64,000 bases of DNA, from positions 231,313,178-231,377,177 of the forward strand of contig CM057009.1 in assembly GCA_029891345.1 (NCBI GenBank). Reading direction: 5' to 3'. The position numbers and the translations under genes are program-made. This document shows positions 46,860 to 58,440 of the stretch, one piece after another. The stretch's first letter is position 1. Every line of letters begins with the position of its first letter. The DNA is from Dryococelus australis (lineage: Eukaryota > Arthropoda > Insecta > Phasmatodea > Phasmatidae). The notes under the pieces are model-generated. The model was not told the origin of the DNA. It saw nothing but the letters and a program-made list of their open reading frames with translations, and made no database searches.

Positions 46860-48562
46860 CGTAACACAGCTTGGTTACTGTAGCCGGCACAAATAAGCTC
46901 TTGTACACATCTGTAATGTGTGTTTGCTTAGTTTTCTTGGCCATCTCTACCTCCAATTGTTTTTCAGCAGGTACAAGCTCATTAACTGCTGTTCACTTAT
47001 GTAGCTATGCTGCTCAAGCCCAGCTATCAAACAGCTGATGTGAAAAATGCATTCATCCTATGTAATTTTTTCTGCAGGTTCATCCTCATTTGAATTTTCA
47101 CTGCAGTTCTCATCTTTATTAATCTTGTTTGCAACCATTTCTGGAATATCTTCATCTGTGTAATGTTGCACAACTGGAACATCACAATGAACAGTGAACC
47201 ATTATTCAATATTGTTTTCATGCAAATCTGTCAGTTCCGGGCTATTTCTTGTCTTCGCATATTTTATCGTTCATCAGACGTTTTTCTCCCTGTGAAACAT
47301 TGAATCCTTTGAAGTCGGCAGGCTCATTTACACATTATTCTGTGTAAATAATCGTTGGCCACAATTTGTGCCAGGTATTGTTGAGAGTTGATTTAGAAAT
47401 GCAATCTCAAGCTCTTGCCAGAGCCCACACTACATCTTTCAAATTTTAATCCTTTTTTATTTCTGCAACTGTTTTCCCGCCCTTTAAGTTGCTTAAGAAC
47501 GACAGCAGAAACTCTGAGATTGATAGCGGCACTTCGGCAAGCGTAGGATGCCTTGGTCCTGTGGCTGAAGGAGGGATATACAATTAGGTGGCAGATAAAA
47601 ATTTTTAATGTTATCTCGTGACAGGGTTTCAGATGGTGGGTGGATGGAACAATTATCCATCACAAGTATGATCTCCGAATCCTCCTTCAAGCTTACGCTA
47701 TTGCAGTCTTGCCTAGCTTGTCATATGAAACTGTTGAACCACTCTATGGTTATTTTTGTGGTCACCCAGGCTTTCTTGCTTGCTGTGTATTCAACAGGCA
47801 TTACCTTAACATCTTTTAATTTCCGTGGCCGCATACTTTTACTGATAACCAGGAGTTTGAGCTTAATTGTTCCAGCTGCATTGGAACAACCTAACACAGT
47901 TAGCCTTTACATACTTTCTTTCATTCCAGTATGTACATCGTCTGGAGTACACAAAGTATTTCTCGGCACACATCTCCAGCACAATACAGTTTCGTCTGTA
48001 TTGTACATTTGTTCGGGAGACATTTTTTCATCTGACACTAGCTGCCTGAACTCTATAACAAACTTTTTGGCTGCTTATGTGTCAGCAGAGTGTTTCTTGC
48101 TACTCAGTGAACAAAGAGAAATGCAGTGTCATTTCTTGAATTTACGTAACCATGCTAACGAAAAGTCACATTCATAATAAAGTTTAAGTTCAGTATGTAA
48201 AAATTTTAGCCTGTTCAGTGAGCATAGGCCCAGAAATGTTAAGTCCTTCACTTCTCCTTAGACTAAACCATTTCATTAATTAAAGCTGCACCAAGTTCGC
48301 GACTTTTACTTGGTTGAAGTGTTTTGCAACTTTCTATTCCCACTTTTGATTCACTATCCACGTAAAACTTGCATAGTTTATCTTTTTTGCTTTTTGATGT
48401 CATATACTGTAGACACTCCTACACCATAAAATTCACACACAGACTTAACAGAACTTCCCGCGCCCAGTTTTTTTAACATATCCACTTTCTCTTGAATCTA
48501 AACATTTTCCCTTGCTGAATAGCTGTATTGCTAGAAGCCAGTATCTTTCGTTTACTCAACAT
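46860..48562 (-). pseudogene. Tigger/pogo transposase (DDE_1, CENP-B type)
   Basis: Family members bind TIRs through an N-terminal CENP-B-type helix-turn-helix pair and cut with a DDD catalytic domain. The likely start is ATG at 48562. The psq-type helix-turn-helix (SVKSVCEFYGVGVSTVYDIK) is at about 48460-48400. GLNISGPMLTEQA follows at about 48230. The first Asp is in NTDETVLCWR (about 48005), the second in VMDNCSIHP (about 47660), the third in LLQPQDQGIL (about 47560), 32 residues after the second. So all three catalytic Asp survive. Acidic C-terminal sequence continues to about 46860. Frameshifts and stops scattered through the gene make it non-functional. Confidence 0.85.
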
Positions 48563-48863
48563 AATCCGTGAAACTATTAAAAACAGATTTATAAGATAAA
48601 CATGGATATGTTTATTTTATGCCAGACTCAAAACAAACAAATCACTAGTGCGTGATGCGAACAACTGGCTATTATAGTGTTGTGCTGGCTTGCTTGTGCA
48701 TGGCTAGCGGGCATGTAAGTGCTGGTGTAAGCAATGAAAGACCTCTTGTGAGAGCGGGAAAGTTATGGCACAAATTTGTGAAGTCTGACAATTTTCGGAA
48801 AATTAGTCCCGGATATGGAGCGTTCAGTTTGTGGGAATTTCGGTTGAGGGGTGCACTACTGTA

Positions 48864-51012
48864 ATGCATATGTCCACATACACATACAAAATATTTTATT
48901 ATTAAGTATAATTTTTTAGCCTTCAAATTAAGAAAACTATAATTACGAAATAAGCTATGCACTTGAATTTATACCCCAGCAGTATAAAGTAATATATATT
49001 TTGTTTCCATAAATATATGCCTGTTTGCTGTGTTATCTGCATTTTTATGTTTTAAAGTTAAATCTTTATATCTCAATGAAAATGTAAACAACAGGTTTAA
49101 TAAAGAGTACAAAAATAATTTTGACCAGTTGACAGTATTCTGAAATTTTTCTAATTCTTATTTTAATCATACTTGTGGTTCAGTTGAATAGCATGGTTTG
49201 AATTTGTGATTTAGTTTGAATGGCCCCTGAGATAAGATGCAGTGACATCTTATAATTGACTGTTTTGGACATGGATATTATGCATTCTGAGTGCCACCTA
49301 TTACAAGCAAAATATTTTTATTTTTCTCACACTGATGTACACACTGAAAATTATGTTAGAACATATATAGGGAAATGTATAAATTTTATCTGCATTATTT
49401 CAGTGCATGCAGTTTGTAATATTAGAGTAAATCTCATTACAATAATTTTTAATAGGACTACTGGTATGTAATACAGTAGTTCGATAATCACTTACGTGTA
49501 TTAGTGTCATCAACTCCTTCACATTTGGTTATACAATTAACATTAGGGGGTGGTAGTAAGTATGGACGTTTTCAGTCTGTAATATAAATAACAGAATGTA
49601 CAGTGACTCAGTGACTGAATAAAAACTTAGATGAAGTTACTTAATTTTTGTACGAACAATTGCATTCCTTTGTGTTAATTACCATTTTCTTACTTTGCTT
49701 TATCCTCACCCTCCAAATACCTGTTGTTCTTGAAGATATTATGTAATGTGTGTGATCTTGTTTGATTTTGTATTACTACTACCTCAATTTAATAATTATA
49801 AAACTGTCATTTCAGAATTTATTATTGCTATTCACAGTTTTGGGTCATTCTTATCCTTATCTTTAAATTAAGAACATGCAAATTAGTTTTTGATAATAGT
49901 GTCTATGTTCTTTCTATAAGAGTTGATGAAATATGCTGGATAGCCTTTGTTGTAAGGAAGGGGGATTGTCTGGGGGAATTATCATGAGTGAATGGTTGTA
50001 TTAGTGAATAATAGATAGTATTTTCTCAGTCACACAGTTTGTGCCCAACATCAGGTATCCTCCAAACAGTATATAAAACCAATGGGATCATACAAACAGT
50101 GTTGATTAAGACAATAATAATTTAAAATTGAACTTCATTTAACCCCTATCCCTTGAAGGCATTCATACAAGCTTAGTAATGAAACCCTGATACTGTACTT
50201 TGCTAAGTGTTGCTGAATACTTGTAAGTCTGTCAGCCAGTTTTGTAGGAACTGGAAAGGAACAAAGTTGTTGTGTGTTATTTCTTGTGTAGGTAAATCTC
50301 TAGCTTGCAATACAGTGCAACATTTGGAATATGCTTCATAGAGGTGTTGCAACATGTTGTTTTTTTCAAAAACATTACAAAGTGGGAAATACATATACTT
50401 GCATAAAATGTCTGTGAACAGAATGGCAATACATATGCACTCCTGTAGTACCGGAATGAGTATTTTTTTTGTTAGTTGGTTGTAAATTTTTTAGGTAAAA
50501 AATATTTCAAATAAAAATAACTATAAATTACAATATATAAATATAATAGGATGGGTGTTTCTGCCCTTTGTTAACACTTTGAAAACACTACAGTAAATTA
50601 ATGTGGTACCACCTCCAAAAGTTGGGCCAGGTCAATGCCCTTTGTCCTAACTGGACTGTACTCAACATTAAAAATAACATAATCATTATTTCTAACAGTC
50701 GACCCAAAGAAAATCTCCATTGGGTGAAATAAGTTTTGAGTTGTGAATTTGTAGGTGCTGTGCACTAATTTTATTTACAGTAAAAGTCAAAAACTTTTGA
50801 AATATTCTATAATTTTTTTTGGGCAAAATATGTGCACAATGAGCCTTGCTGCAATAAACTTCACAAGCGTGATGTTTTAGCATAGGTAAGTGCAGATTAT
50901 TTCCATGCACTGCAAAATTTTTGGTGTACTTATCAACTAAATTATTTATCGGATCCTCGCTACAACCGCAATTTCCTTACACAGACAAGAAAATCTTAGA
51001 GACCACATGACA
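48864..51012. other. AT-rich DNA without recognised features
   Basis: No coding homology, TIR or RNA gene seen on either strand. Confidence 0.4.
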
Positions 51013-52716
51013 CTAGGGGTGGTCGGGTACCCAAAATTTTGGGCAGTATTTCGGGTAATGGAAATACCTGGAATATCAGGACGGGTACTGTGTCTGCCCA
51101 AAAATATTGGGCTAACATTCCTTCGAATATTCATTACATACCTCGCAAAAAAACAACAAAACACGCAAAACATATGCAAAAAAATACATTTCTGTTGTGA
51201 ATGCTCATGTTTATGATGCTAATTCGATAAATTGTTTCAATTCAATATGTAGTCGGGATCAAAAGACGACACAACCGCTGTACCTATTGAATATACACCG
51301 CTGAAGCTATATCACCAAAGAGCACCTACTCCTATGGATATCGCTGTGTTTCAGAAATAAACTGATCTCTGTGACTTTCTACAATAACTAATTTAGTTTA
51401 CATTTTGTCCTTTTTCACTTTTTGTCACATAATTGATGTAACCTCATTTTGTAATATACACATGTGATAAATAGAAAAATTACCAAACACTTGTAAAAAA
51501 TGGCAACAAAATTTTCTGTTCCCAGTAGGTGCTGGCCGCATGTTTATGCGGCAAAAACTATGGTATTACCAAATTTTTTTTTTCGGTTACGTGTTATGTA
51601 AACATATTTTTTAAATTATCCAAGTTATGTGAAGACGACTTATATCTGGTGCTGTTTTATTTTTGTTTTGACCATATAATATATTAGTTAAGGTTCAGTT
51701 TATTTTATTGGTTGGGTGGGAAACTTTAGTTTATCTCATTTGTAGTCTTTCGAAGGATGAGGTTGTTTTGCGCCTCTTCTTACTATACAATAGCAATTAG
51801 AATTGCTCATTGTATTGATGATGGAGTTGAAAATTTTATTCGTACGGAAATAACATTCAAATTAATGTAATTCAAAAGTTATAATGTCACAGAAAGAACA
51901 AAACATGATAAATGTGATGCTATTATTCCTACCTATGCGAGAATTGAACAAACATTTTCAGTAAAGTTGAAAATCGTTGGGTTTTTTTTTTTAAATTAAC
52001 TACACTAAAATCTGCGAAATCAGTATGGAATCCAGTCAGTAATGTAGACACTGAAAAGAGTTTTTCAATGTCAGGAATACAATGACTGATGACAAAAGAA
52101 CATACCAGAAACCAAGTAATGTGGTAGTAATTACTGGCAGTTGTTTGCATTTTCTGATTAAGTGTATGCTACATAAATTTTCTGCCATCACTTAAGTAAC
52201 CAAAGTTTGTTGCAATACTGCTTAGTAATATCTTGTGAGTATTGAAAATAACTGTGAATAATTTTAGACCAATGTGATGTAAATTAAACTTTCCAAAAAT
52301 GGATTAGTGTTTTGAAGATGAGGACCAAGCAAGTAGTTCATTCCACAGCAGTGAAAACAAACTTGACAATAAAACTTCCGGCAGTAACACAATTTTATTT
52401 ATTTTATCAAAATACCCGTCTGGAAATGTCTGGAAGCTCGTATGGACAAACAAAATGTTAAATGTAATTTTATATTCGCATTTCTGTTTTAATTTTCATT
52501 TCAATAAAACTTCTTGATAAGCATATTGGAGCCTATTTCCTAAACAAATATTTTATACTTTTAGCAATGTAAATTGCGTGATAAAATATTTTGTACTCAA
52601 AATTCATCCATTTATTTTGGTTTTAATGTCCAACTGAAATTGCCAGAGCCTTAAAATATGAGGTAAGTCCGCCTGAGCCCGCCTGAAATAAAATTTATCT
52701 GCCCGACCACTCCTAC
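51013..52716 (+). mobile_element. Short hAT transposon
   Basis: The ends are TAGGGGTGGTCGGGTA (from 51013) and, read inward from 52716, TAGGAGTGGTCGGGCA. They match except for two bases and carry the TAGNG start of hAT termini. The 1.7 kb interior contains a hAT dimerisation segment. A clear 8 bp target duplication is not visible. The interior is too eroded to encode a full transposase. Confidence 0.65.
52020..52145 (+). pseudogene. hAT C-terminal dimerisation fragment
   Basis: 52024-52079 reads NPVSNVDTEKSFSMSGI and, after a frameshift, MTDDKRTYQ. The pattern P-V-S-x-x-D-x-E-+-S-F-S followed by D-K-R and a later N is the conserved end of hAT transposases, which mediates dimerisation. It lies near the right end of the element, as expected for a plus-strand gene. 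The rest of the transposase is not recognisable. Confidence 0.6.
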
Positions 52717-53300
52717 ACAATAAAGTAAAGTGTTGGTGTGCACCCTTTAATTTCAAAATAATGTAAGCAATACACACAGTCGAACAAAAACCGGTGCAGA
52801 GATTCTGTGCTTGAGGGTAAATAAGCTTTTAGGTTAACAATTGTTCTAGTGAGTTGGGCGAGTTTGGTCAGCTGCAAAGAAAATGGATTGCATAAACGCA
52901 TTTCCATTGAAACTAACTAAAACCAATCAACTAAAACAATCAAAAACATCAAAACATTACTTTATAAAGAAACCTAAATATCAAAAACAACTTTAACAAT
53001 ATGTAACTTTATACCCGCCAGTGCAACTACTTTGCATCTTATTTACACTATGGGGAAAAAAGTACACATGCTAAAAAAAGTTTTTGTGCTCATGCACACG
53101 AGAAGTTAGTTCTAATTGTCACAGTGGGACTGAGCATGTCATGTCACTTAGCTGCTGTCGCTCTATGTTCGCCTGCTTACTATGACACACATTTAACATG
53201 GAAGTTTCCACCCTTTCAGAATGCTATGCTCATTGCTTCAGTCTCATCACAAAGAGTTTTTCCTTTGTATTTTTATTTCCAACACTTGAAAAACATTATG
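52717..53300. other. Intergenic, no recognised feature
   Basis: Short frames only (64 codons minus, 60 codons plus); no homology recognised. Confidence 0.35.
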
Positions 53301-53317
53301 TGTTAATTGTCTAAATA

Positions 53318-53894
53318 TCTACTTCATTCGTGAGCCCAGAAGTTGTTTTAATCCAAAAATTATTCCCGTGAGATCACTTCCGATAAGTTTAAACAGAGAA
53401 CTAATTACCTATGATTCAATACCAATAATATCACTGTATTCTGATTTTACAAAAAAATCCCTGTTATAGTGTGAAAGAATTTCTTTCAGACTAAGTATTA
53501 CATTGCAAATGCTGATTTCAATAATCAAAATACTCATAATCTGAAAAAGAGAATCGAAAATGAGGAATCAAACTTGGAATCAGGATCCTTAAGATTTATA
53601 GAATCATCAAAATCCACATAATTTCTTTACACTTGAAAAAATCTGCCTAGCTGTACAAGCCAGTGAATCCATCACAGCTTTCTTAAAACAAAACCAGCAT
53701 GATTATGCAAAATCAGAAATAGACCAAATAAGAAAACCATTAAAGAGAACCTATGTAGAAGTTGCTTCGCAAATTAAAACCAAGTTTAACATTAGTGAGC
53801 CTTTCTTTGAATTTATACATATTGCACAGGCATTTAGATTTAATGAATTAGGTGCAGTGATCAAAAGATTGCCTTGTCTTACTGAAACCATATA
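53318..53894 (+). pseudogene. Decayed coding region of unknown family
   Basis: Three successive plus-strand stretches read like protein: 53324-53468 (PVRSLPISLNRELITYDSIP), 53491-53610 (NLKKRIENEESNLESGSL) and 53627-53894 (SEIDQIRKPLKRTYVEVASQ, then ISEPFFEFIHIAQAF), the last ending in TAA. They are joined by stops or frameshifts. The charged helical character is reminiscent of the middle part of hAT/ZMYM-type transposases, but I recognise no diagnostic motif. It may be an old gene or transposon remnant. Confidence 0.35.
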
Positions 53895-54683
53895 ACAAAC
53901 AAATAACATTTCTGTCTAGTCCTTTCAAGTTTGTTATAGTGAATATTTAGTGTAATATGAACTTTCGAAAAGAATGAACACATTACACAAAAATGTTTAA
54001 CAACTATTTCAGTGATGTGGGGAAGTAATGCAAAGCCAATGATTTAGCGAAAGGCCCTTATAGTATTATACTCAATCATTCCTGTGGGAAGTTCTAAAGC
54101 CCAGAAATTGTTATTTCACATTAGGACACATTTTTCATAAGTACAAACTACATATACACATGCACAGAAGTACATACAGGCATAAAATATACTAACCATA
54201 CACAAGTGGATTAAATATATATGAATGCATGCGTATATGTATATGTGTATGCATGTATATACATATGTAGCCCTATATATACACAGTGGTAAATGTATAG
54301 TTCAGCCCCTTAAACACTTTTGAGTATTCTTTTAGCATTTTTAGACCCTCCTCCCAATTTATGTGCTCACTAATTCAATAATGTATTTACAGATGTGCAC
54401 ATATGCATATGAAATATTCTTTACTTATTTTTAACCAAATTACAATTTCTTTACAATACTGACTTAGGTATATTCACAAAGACATTATGAAATGGTAATG
54501 AAAAATATATTTTTTAAACATTTTCCATGAAGTGCAAGTCAAGACATGCTAGATAAAACCCATGAAAGTGCTGTAAGTTGTTAACAAAGTTGTCTCTTCA
54601 CAATAAAGCTGAAATCACACATCTCCATACTTCATTATATTCACATGGCTGTCATCTATAAAAAATTATGAAGTAAAATAACA
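53895..54683. other. Region downstream of the PSMD6 stop, simple repeats
   Basis: Part of it should be the 3' UTR of PSMD6 on the minus strand, but I cannot fix the poly(A) site. 54215-54290 is alternating purine-pyrimidine TG/TA/CA sequence with ATGCAT words. Confidence 0.35.
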
Positions 54684-54858
54684 TTATATATTTATTACTC
54701 TTGAAAGCTTCTGTACTCTATTTAACAAAATGTCACCGTGTTTTATTGTAGCTTGATATTGCCAATTCTTTGCATCTGGTCGATTTGTTTCTACAATGCC
54801 GCCAACTTTATCCACCTTGCAGTGTAATCGTCCAGCCGAAATAAAGCGGGAGAGTTCT
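54684..54858 (-). CDS. PSMD6: 26S proteasome regulatory subunit PSMD6/Rpn7, last coding exon
   Basis: PSMD6 (Rpn7) is a PCI-domain subunit of the 26S proteasome lid and helps assemble and stabilise it. The exon encodes the last 57 or so residues, with [18 protein letters not shown], then [13 protein letters not shown] and a terminal [14 protein letters not shown] before TAA at 54686-54684. This matches the strongly conserved C-terminus of animal PSMD6 almost residue for residue, with conservative changes. The acceptor is convincing: on the minus strand a pyrimidine-rich TTTCCATTTCTATTCACAG ends at 54859, and the coding frame continues from there. Upstream exons should lie to the right, but none is visible up to 64000, so the preceding intron probably exceeds 9 kb. 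A processed pseudogene is unlikely, because the similarity stops exactly at the splice site and the frame is intact. Confidence 0.93.
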
Positions 54859-56383
54859 CTGTGAATAGAAATGGAAACACATGTATTAAAAACAAATGCA
54901 TTGACGAAAATACAGTAATACAGTGAGCCCTTGATTTTAGGGATGTCGTAACACATACTGTACTTACAGGAAAGTTTAAGATGGGAGAAAAACCACCCAT
55001 ATCCTTTGCATTTAGTTTACACTAATGCAGATATCTTAAGATATATTCAAGGTCATATATACTCCCAAAAATAAGTAAGTTATTTCCTACTTGCTTTCAT
55101 ATTTCCGTGATGCCTATAGGTAACATCAGAACACACTTAACAGCTGCCTGGGAAGACAGCACAGTGTAGAATTTTTAAATATTGTTTAGCAATTTCCAGT
55201 AGATCAGTTAAGTTAAGCCTAATGTTTAGTCAAGTGAAACTTGTTGCGACATTAACTGTTTATCTGCATTCTTGCAATGTACATAAAATAAACTTTTGTT
55301 CTGTGAAAATAAAAGCTTTATTTATTATTCCCTAACGTCAGTGTTAACATTTTCGATAAAAACTATTACTAACAAAGTGTTTCCATACAAAACTCCAAGG
55401 AATGGAACATTCCTGTGCACGAGCAAAATGAAGCGAGTCAAGAATGAAGGGCGGAGAGACTAGTTACCATTGTGCTGTCCGAAAAGCATGTTATGTGGGA
55501 TATTATGAAACATACTTGCGTTAGAAGAACAATGTTTGGTATACGAATTAATTAAACCAAGATTTTGGATAAAACAAAGTTATGATACATTGTACTCACC
55601 CTCATTATGTAAAAAAAATAGCAGTTTGCACTCTGTTATTGCATACAACTTTATTACCTTAGTAAAAGTGATGTGCGATGCCATCATATTAAGCAGTACA
55701 TCATAATTAGCCAAAAAGACACTTTGCAACTATCTAGGACCCACAATTTTTGTGTAAAACACACACAAAGGTTTCCGCTGTAGCAATACTATATCCTGGG
55801 GGGTTACACAACATGTCCACCCAGGGGTAAACACATGCTGGCTGTAATATGGCATCGCACGCTGAATAATTATCGCCAAGAACAAACTGGCAGTAAATAA
55901 ATTACAATTAGTTAATGCGCTATACCAACATTTAATTGTATTTGATGGAACATTATGAGACAAAGGGGTAGATATGAAGAAAACACTTCTCTTGCAACTG
56001 CCTAAATCTGGCCGTTCTACAGATACTGTAACCACATGTTTTAGCAGATAGCCAAAATGTGTGAATGAATTAGTCTGGATTTGAAAGTACTTAAGTGTGA
56101 ATGTAAGTACTTATCTAACAAAATTTATTTCCATTCATTAAATAAATAGTTATGCGACATTTTAAATGAATCATCTGTACTTTATTTGGTACATTGATTA
56201 AAAAAATGAAAATGTAATAAACAGTAATCAATTTTAGTTTTATTGTAGGGACAATTTATATCACCGATATTTTGCCTAGTTTTCGAAGGAAAGAAAAGCT
56301 AATGAGGTTACTTTCCTGTCTTTGTGTACCCATAAATCTTTTGAATTCCTGAACCGAATTTCACTGAACTACATACTAATATA
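54859..56383. other. PSMD6 intron, proximal part (inferred)
   Basis: The acceptor at 54859-54863 (CACAG on the minus strand) marks the start of the intron. The rest is AT-rich. Minus-strand frames (for example 55730-56035, 101 codons) match nothing, and no further PSMD6 exon is recognisable. The Tc1 element, tandem array and MITE-B copy further right would also lie in this intron. Confidence 0.5.
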
Positions 56384-57417
56384 CACTATCGAACAAAAAG
56401 TAATTGGGTACCCATGAAGTTAGGTAATTCAGTAGGTCAGTTAACTTGTGTGGCTGCCATATGCTGCAGGCCGGTGTAGAACCAGTTGCAAAGGAGATGG
56501 CACAAGGTATAGAGCTATCGGACTTCTACAAGGGCGTGATTGTGGGCTGCCATCTTAGTGGGCTGTCTAGCCGGGTGATTGCATGGAACGTAAACAGGTC
56601 CAAATCAACTGTCACATTCGTCCTGCGTAAGTGGAGGGTCAATGGCCTACCAACTTGGATATTTTGGAAGAGCAGCTGCACATAAGCCCCATATCACAAC
56701 ATGCAATAAAGCTCAGCGACTCAGGTGGTGTAGAACCGAGGCAACTGGACACTGGAGCAGTGGAAATCAGTTCTGTGGAGTGATGAGTCGAGGTTTACAT
56801 TATTCCGGTCTGATGGACGTGTATGGGTGTGGCGTCTACTCGGGGAACGGCTTCTGCCGGAGTATATAGTGCCAACTAGGAAATTCGGTGGTGGTGGAGT
56901 GATGGTGTGGGGCTATTTCACAGCCTTCGGCGTAGGACCACTGGTGTTTGTCCATGGTAGCATTAACACAGAGGCCTGTTGTAACATTCTGGATAGTGAA
57001 ATGCTCCTAACATTATGGCATTTTTACAGAATGAACCCGTGTTACTTCCAGGATGACAATGCCAGGTGCCATGTTTCAAGGGCTACTATGCAGTGGTATG
57101 CCCACAACAATGTTCGCTGATTGGACAGGCCTGCCCAGAGCCCCAACCTCAACCCTATAAAACATCTTTGGGACGAATTGGATCGCCGGGTGAGGGCTCG
57201 TCAGGCACACCCAAAATCCATTGCTCAACTCATGGAACGGTTGCAAGAAGAATGGTGACAAATCCCTGTGGATGTCCTGCAAACACTCAAAGAGAGCATG
57301 CCAGACAGGGTGGCTGCTGTTATAGCCGCAAGAGGTGGCCCTATGAGATTCTAACAGGGTGACAACCACCAAGCAAACATTGTGGACACGTGTCCAATTA
57401 CTTTTTGGTCGATAGAG
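56384..57417 (+). mobile_element. Tc1-like transposon with TIRs
   Basis: 1034 bp flanked by TA (56382-56383 and 57418-57419). TIRs of about 24 bp: the left includes CTATCGAACAAAAAGTAATT, and the right read inward CTATCGACCAAAAAGTAATT. The transposase relic is on the plus strand. It is shorter than intact Tc1 elements, mainly through an internal loss between the DNA-binding and catalytic regions. Confidence 0.92.
56446..57353 (+). pseudogene. Tc1 transposase, inactive
   Basis: Tc1 transposases cut and paste through an HTH pair and a DD34E catalytic domain. 56497-56640 carries the first helix-turn-helix (GIELSDFYKGVIVGCHLSGL). The linker and second HTH are mostly missing. 56655-56760 has HKPHITTCNKAQRLRWCR. 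The first Asp is in LWSDESRF (about 56775-56800), the second in CYFQDDNARCH (about 57040-57070). The third position reads SPNLNPIKHLWDEL (about 57140), with Lys replacing the catalytic Glu. A stop at 57118-57120 and several frameshifts also break it. The end motif MPDRVAAVIAARGG is conserved. Confidence 0.88.
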
Positions 57418-57429
57418 TAGTACTTAGTA

Positions 57430-58135
57430 AGGGCATATGACCTCTATAGTTTTCCATCACTCCAGGTGCTAACTTTTAAAATGGTGGACATTTTAAAATT
57501 GAGGGTGATATGTCACATCTCGGGAACCGTTCAACCTATATAAGCCAAATATTGTATGTTGACAGTATCTCGTATAAGCATTAGTTTTTAGAGATGGATA
57601 TTATTGATTTGCCACTTTGGAAGAATGCACCACATTATTAAATTAATCTTTTATGTTATATCTCGAAACTACTCAATCAATTTTCATAAAATTTGGCAAG
57701 TGATCAATATTATGGTAAGCATATGCAACTTAAAAACACTAGGTACTTGTTTTAAAAATGGCAACCAACCAAATATTGTATGTTTTTCGGTATATCTACC
57801 ATACTGTTTTACCCATTTCAACCAAATTTTGTATACTGAAAGTATATATTACAAGCATCATATATTCCCAAAACATAGCCACATTTGTTTGCAATCTTGT
57901 ATGCTAGTGCCACACAAAATTCATGTCATATCTCAGGAAACAATCAACCAATTCCCACCAAATTTGGTGAATATGTTGCACTGTAATAGGCCATATTATT
58001 TTATGTTTTAAGTGTGCTAGGCACTTATTTTCAAAGTGGCTGCTATAACAATATTTTAGCTAAGTGTGTTATATCTATGAAACTATGCAAGAGATTTTAT
58101 CTTAACTTTGTATTTTGTATGTATGACAATCATTA
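57430..58135. repeat. Degenerate tandem array, about 138 bp units
   Basis: A word like TATATCTCGAAAC followed by a TCAACCAATT.. and CCAAATTTTGTAT segment recurs at about 57511, 57653, 57788, 57926 and 58070, spacing 133-144 bp. Unit ends share a phrase like ACTTGTTTTAAAAATGGC. The 135-codon frame at 57604-58011 shows the same periodicity in its translation (VISRNYSINF, then VISQETINQF), so it is a by-product of the repeat rather than a gene. The array starts right beside the Tc1 right TIR. Confidence 0.6.
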
Positions 58136-58440
58136 AATGTGATAATACACAACCATCATTTCCTTCATTTGTGAAGAACAACACACAAAAAATGGTATCG
58201 AACCAATGCACAAGTATCGGTTGTAGACAATGAAATTGGGTTATTACTTTCTTTGGACACCAAAATTATATGGTGTGGTTGTATGTTTTACAATATTAAT
58301 CGGCCCTGTAATTTTTTACGTAATTTTAAAACATCAAAAAGACCCTTATTTAATGGTGAGCATCACATATTTTCTATCACACAACTCATGACTCGCGTAC
58401 ATCTGTTTACACATAAATGGCTGGAGTTCATAGAAAAATA

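Larger units (their letters stand above)
45797..48861 (-). mobile_element. Tigger/pogo DNA transposon with both TIRs
   Basis: The left end CAGTAGAGCACCCCTCAACC (45797-45816) and the right end, read inward, CAGTAGTGCACCCCTCAACC match at 19 of 20 bases. Both ends are flanked by TA (45795-45796 and 48862-48863), the pogo-group target site. The transposase is on the minus strand. The 3065 bp length is explained partly by a nested 773 bp MITE-B at 45939-46711. Confidence 0.9.

Noticed and set aside
47608-48177. 189-codon frame on plus
   Set aside because: It is antisense to the Tigger transposase; the minus strand carries the DDD motifs.
57076-57372. 98-codon frame on minus
   Set aside because: Antisense to the Tc1 catalytic region.
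57604-58011. 135-codon frame on plus
   Set aside because: Its translation repeats with the period of the tandem array, so it is a by-product of the repeat.
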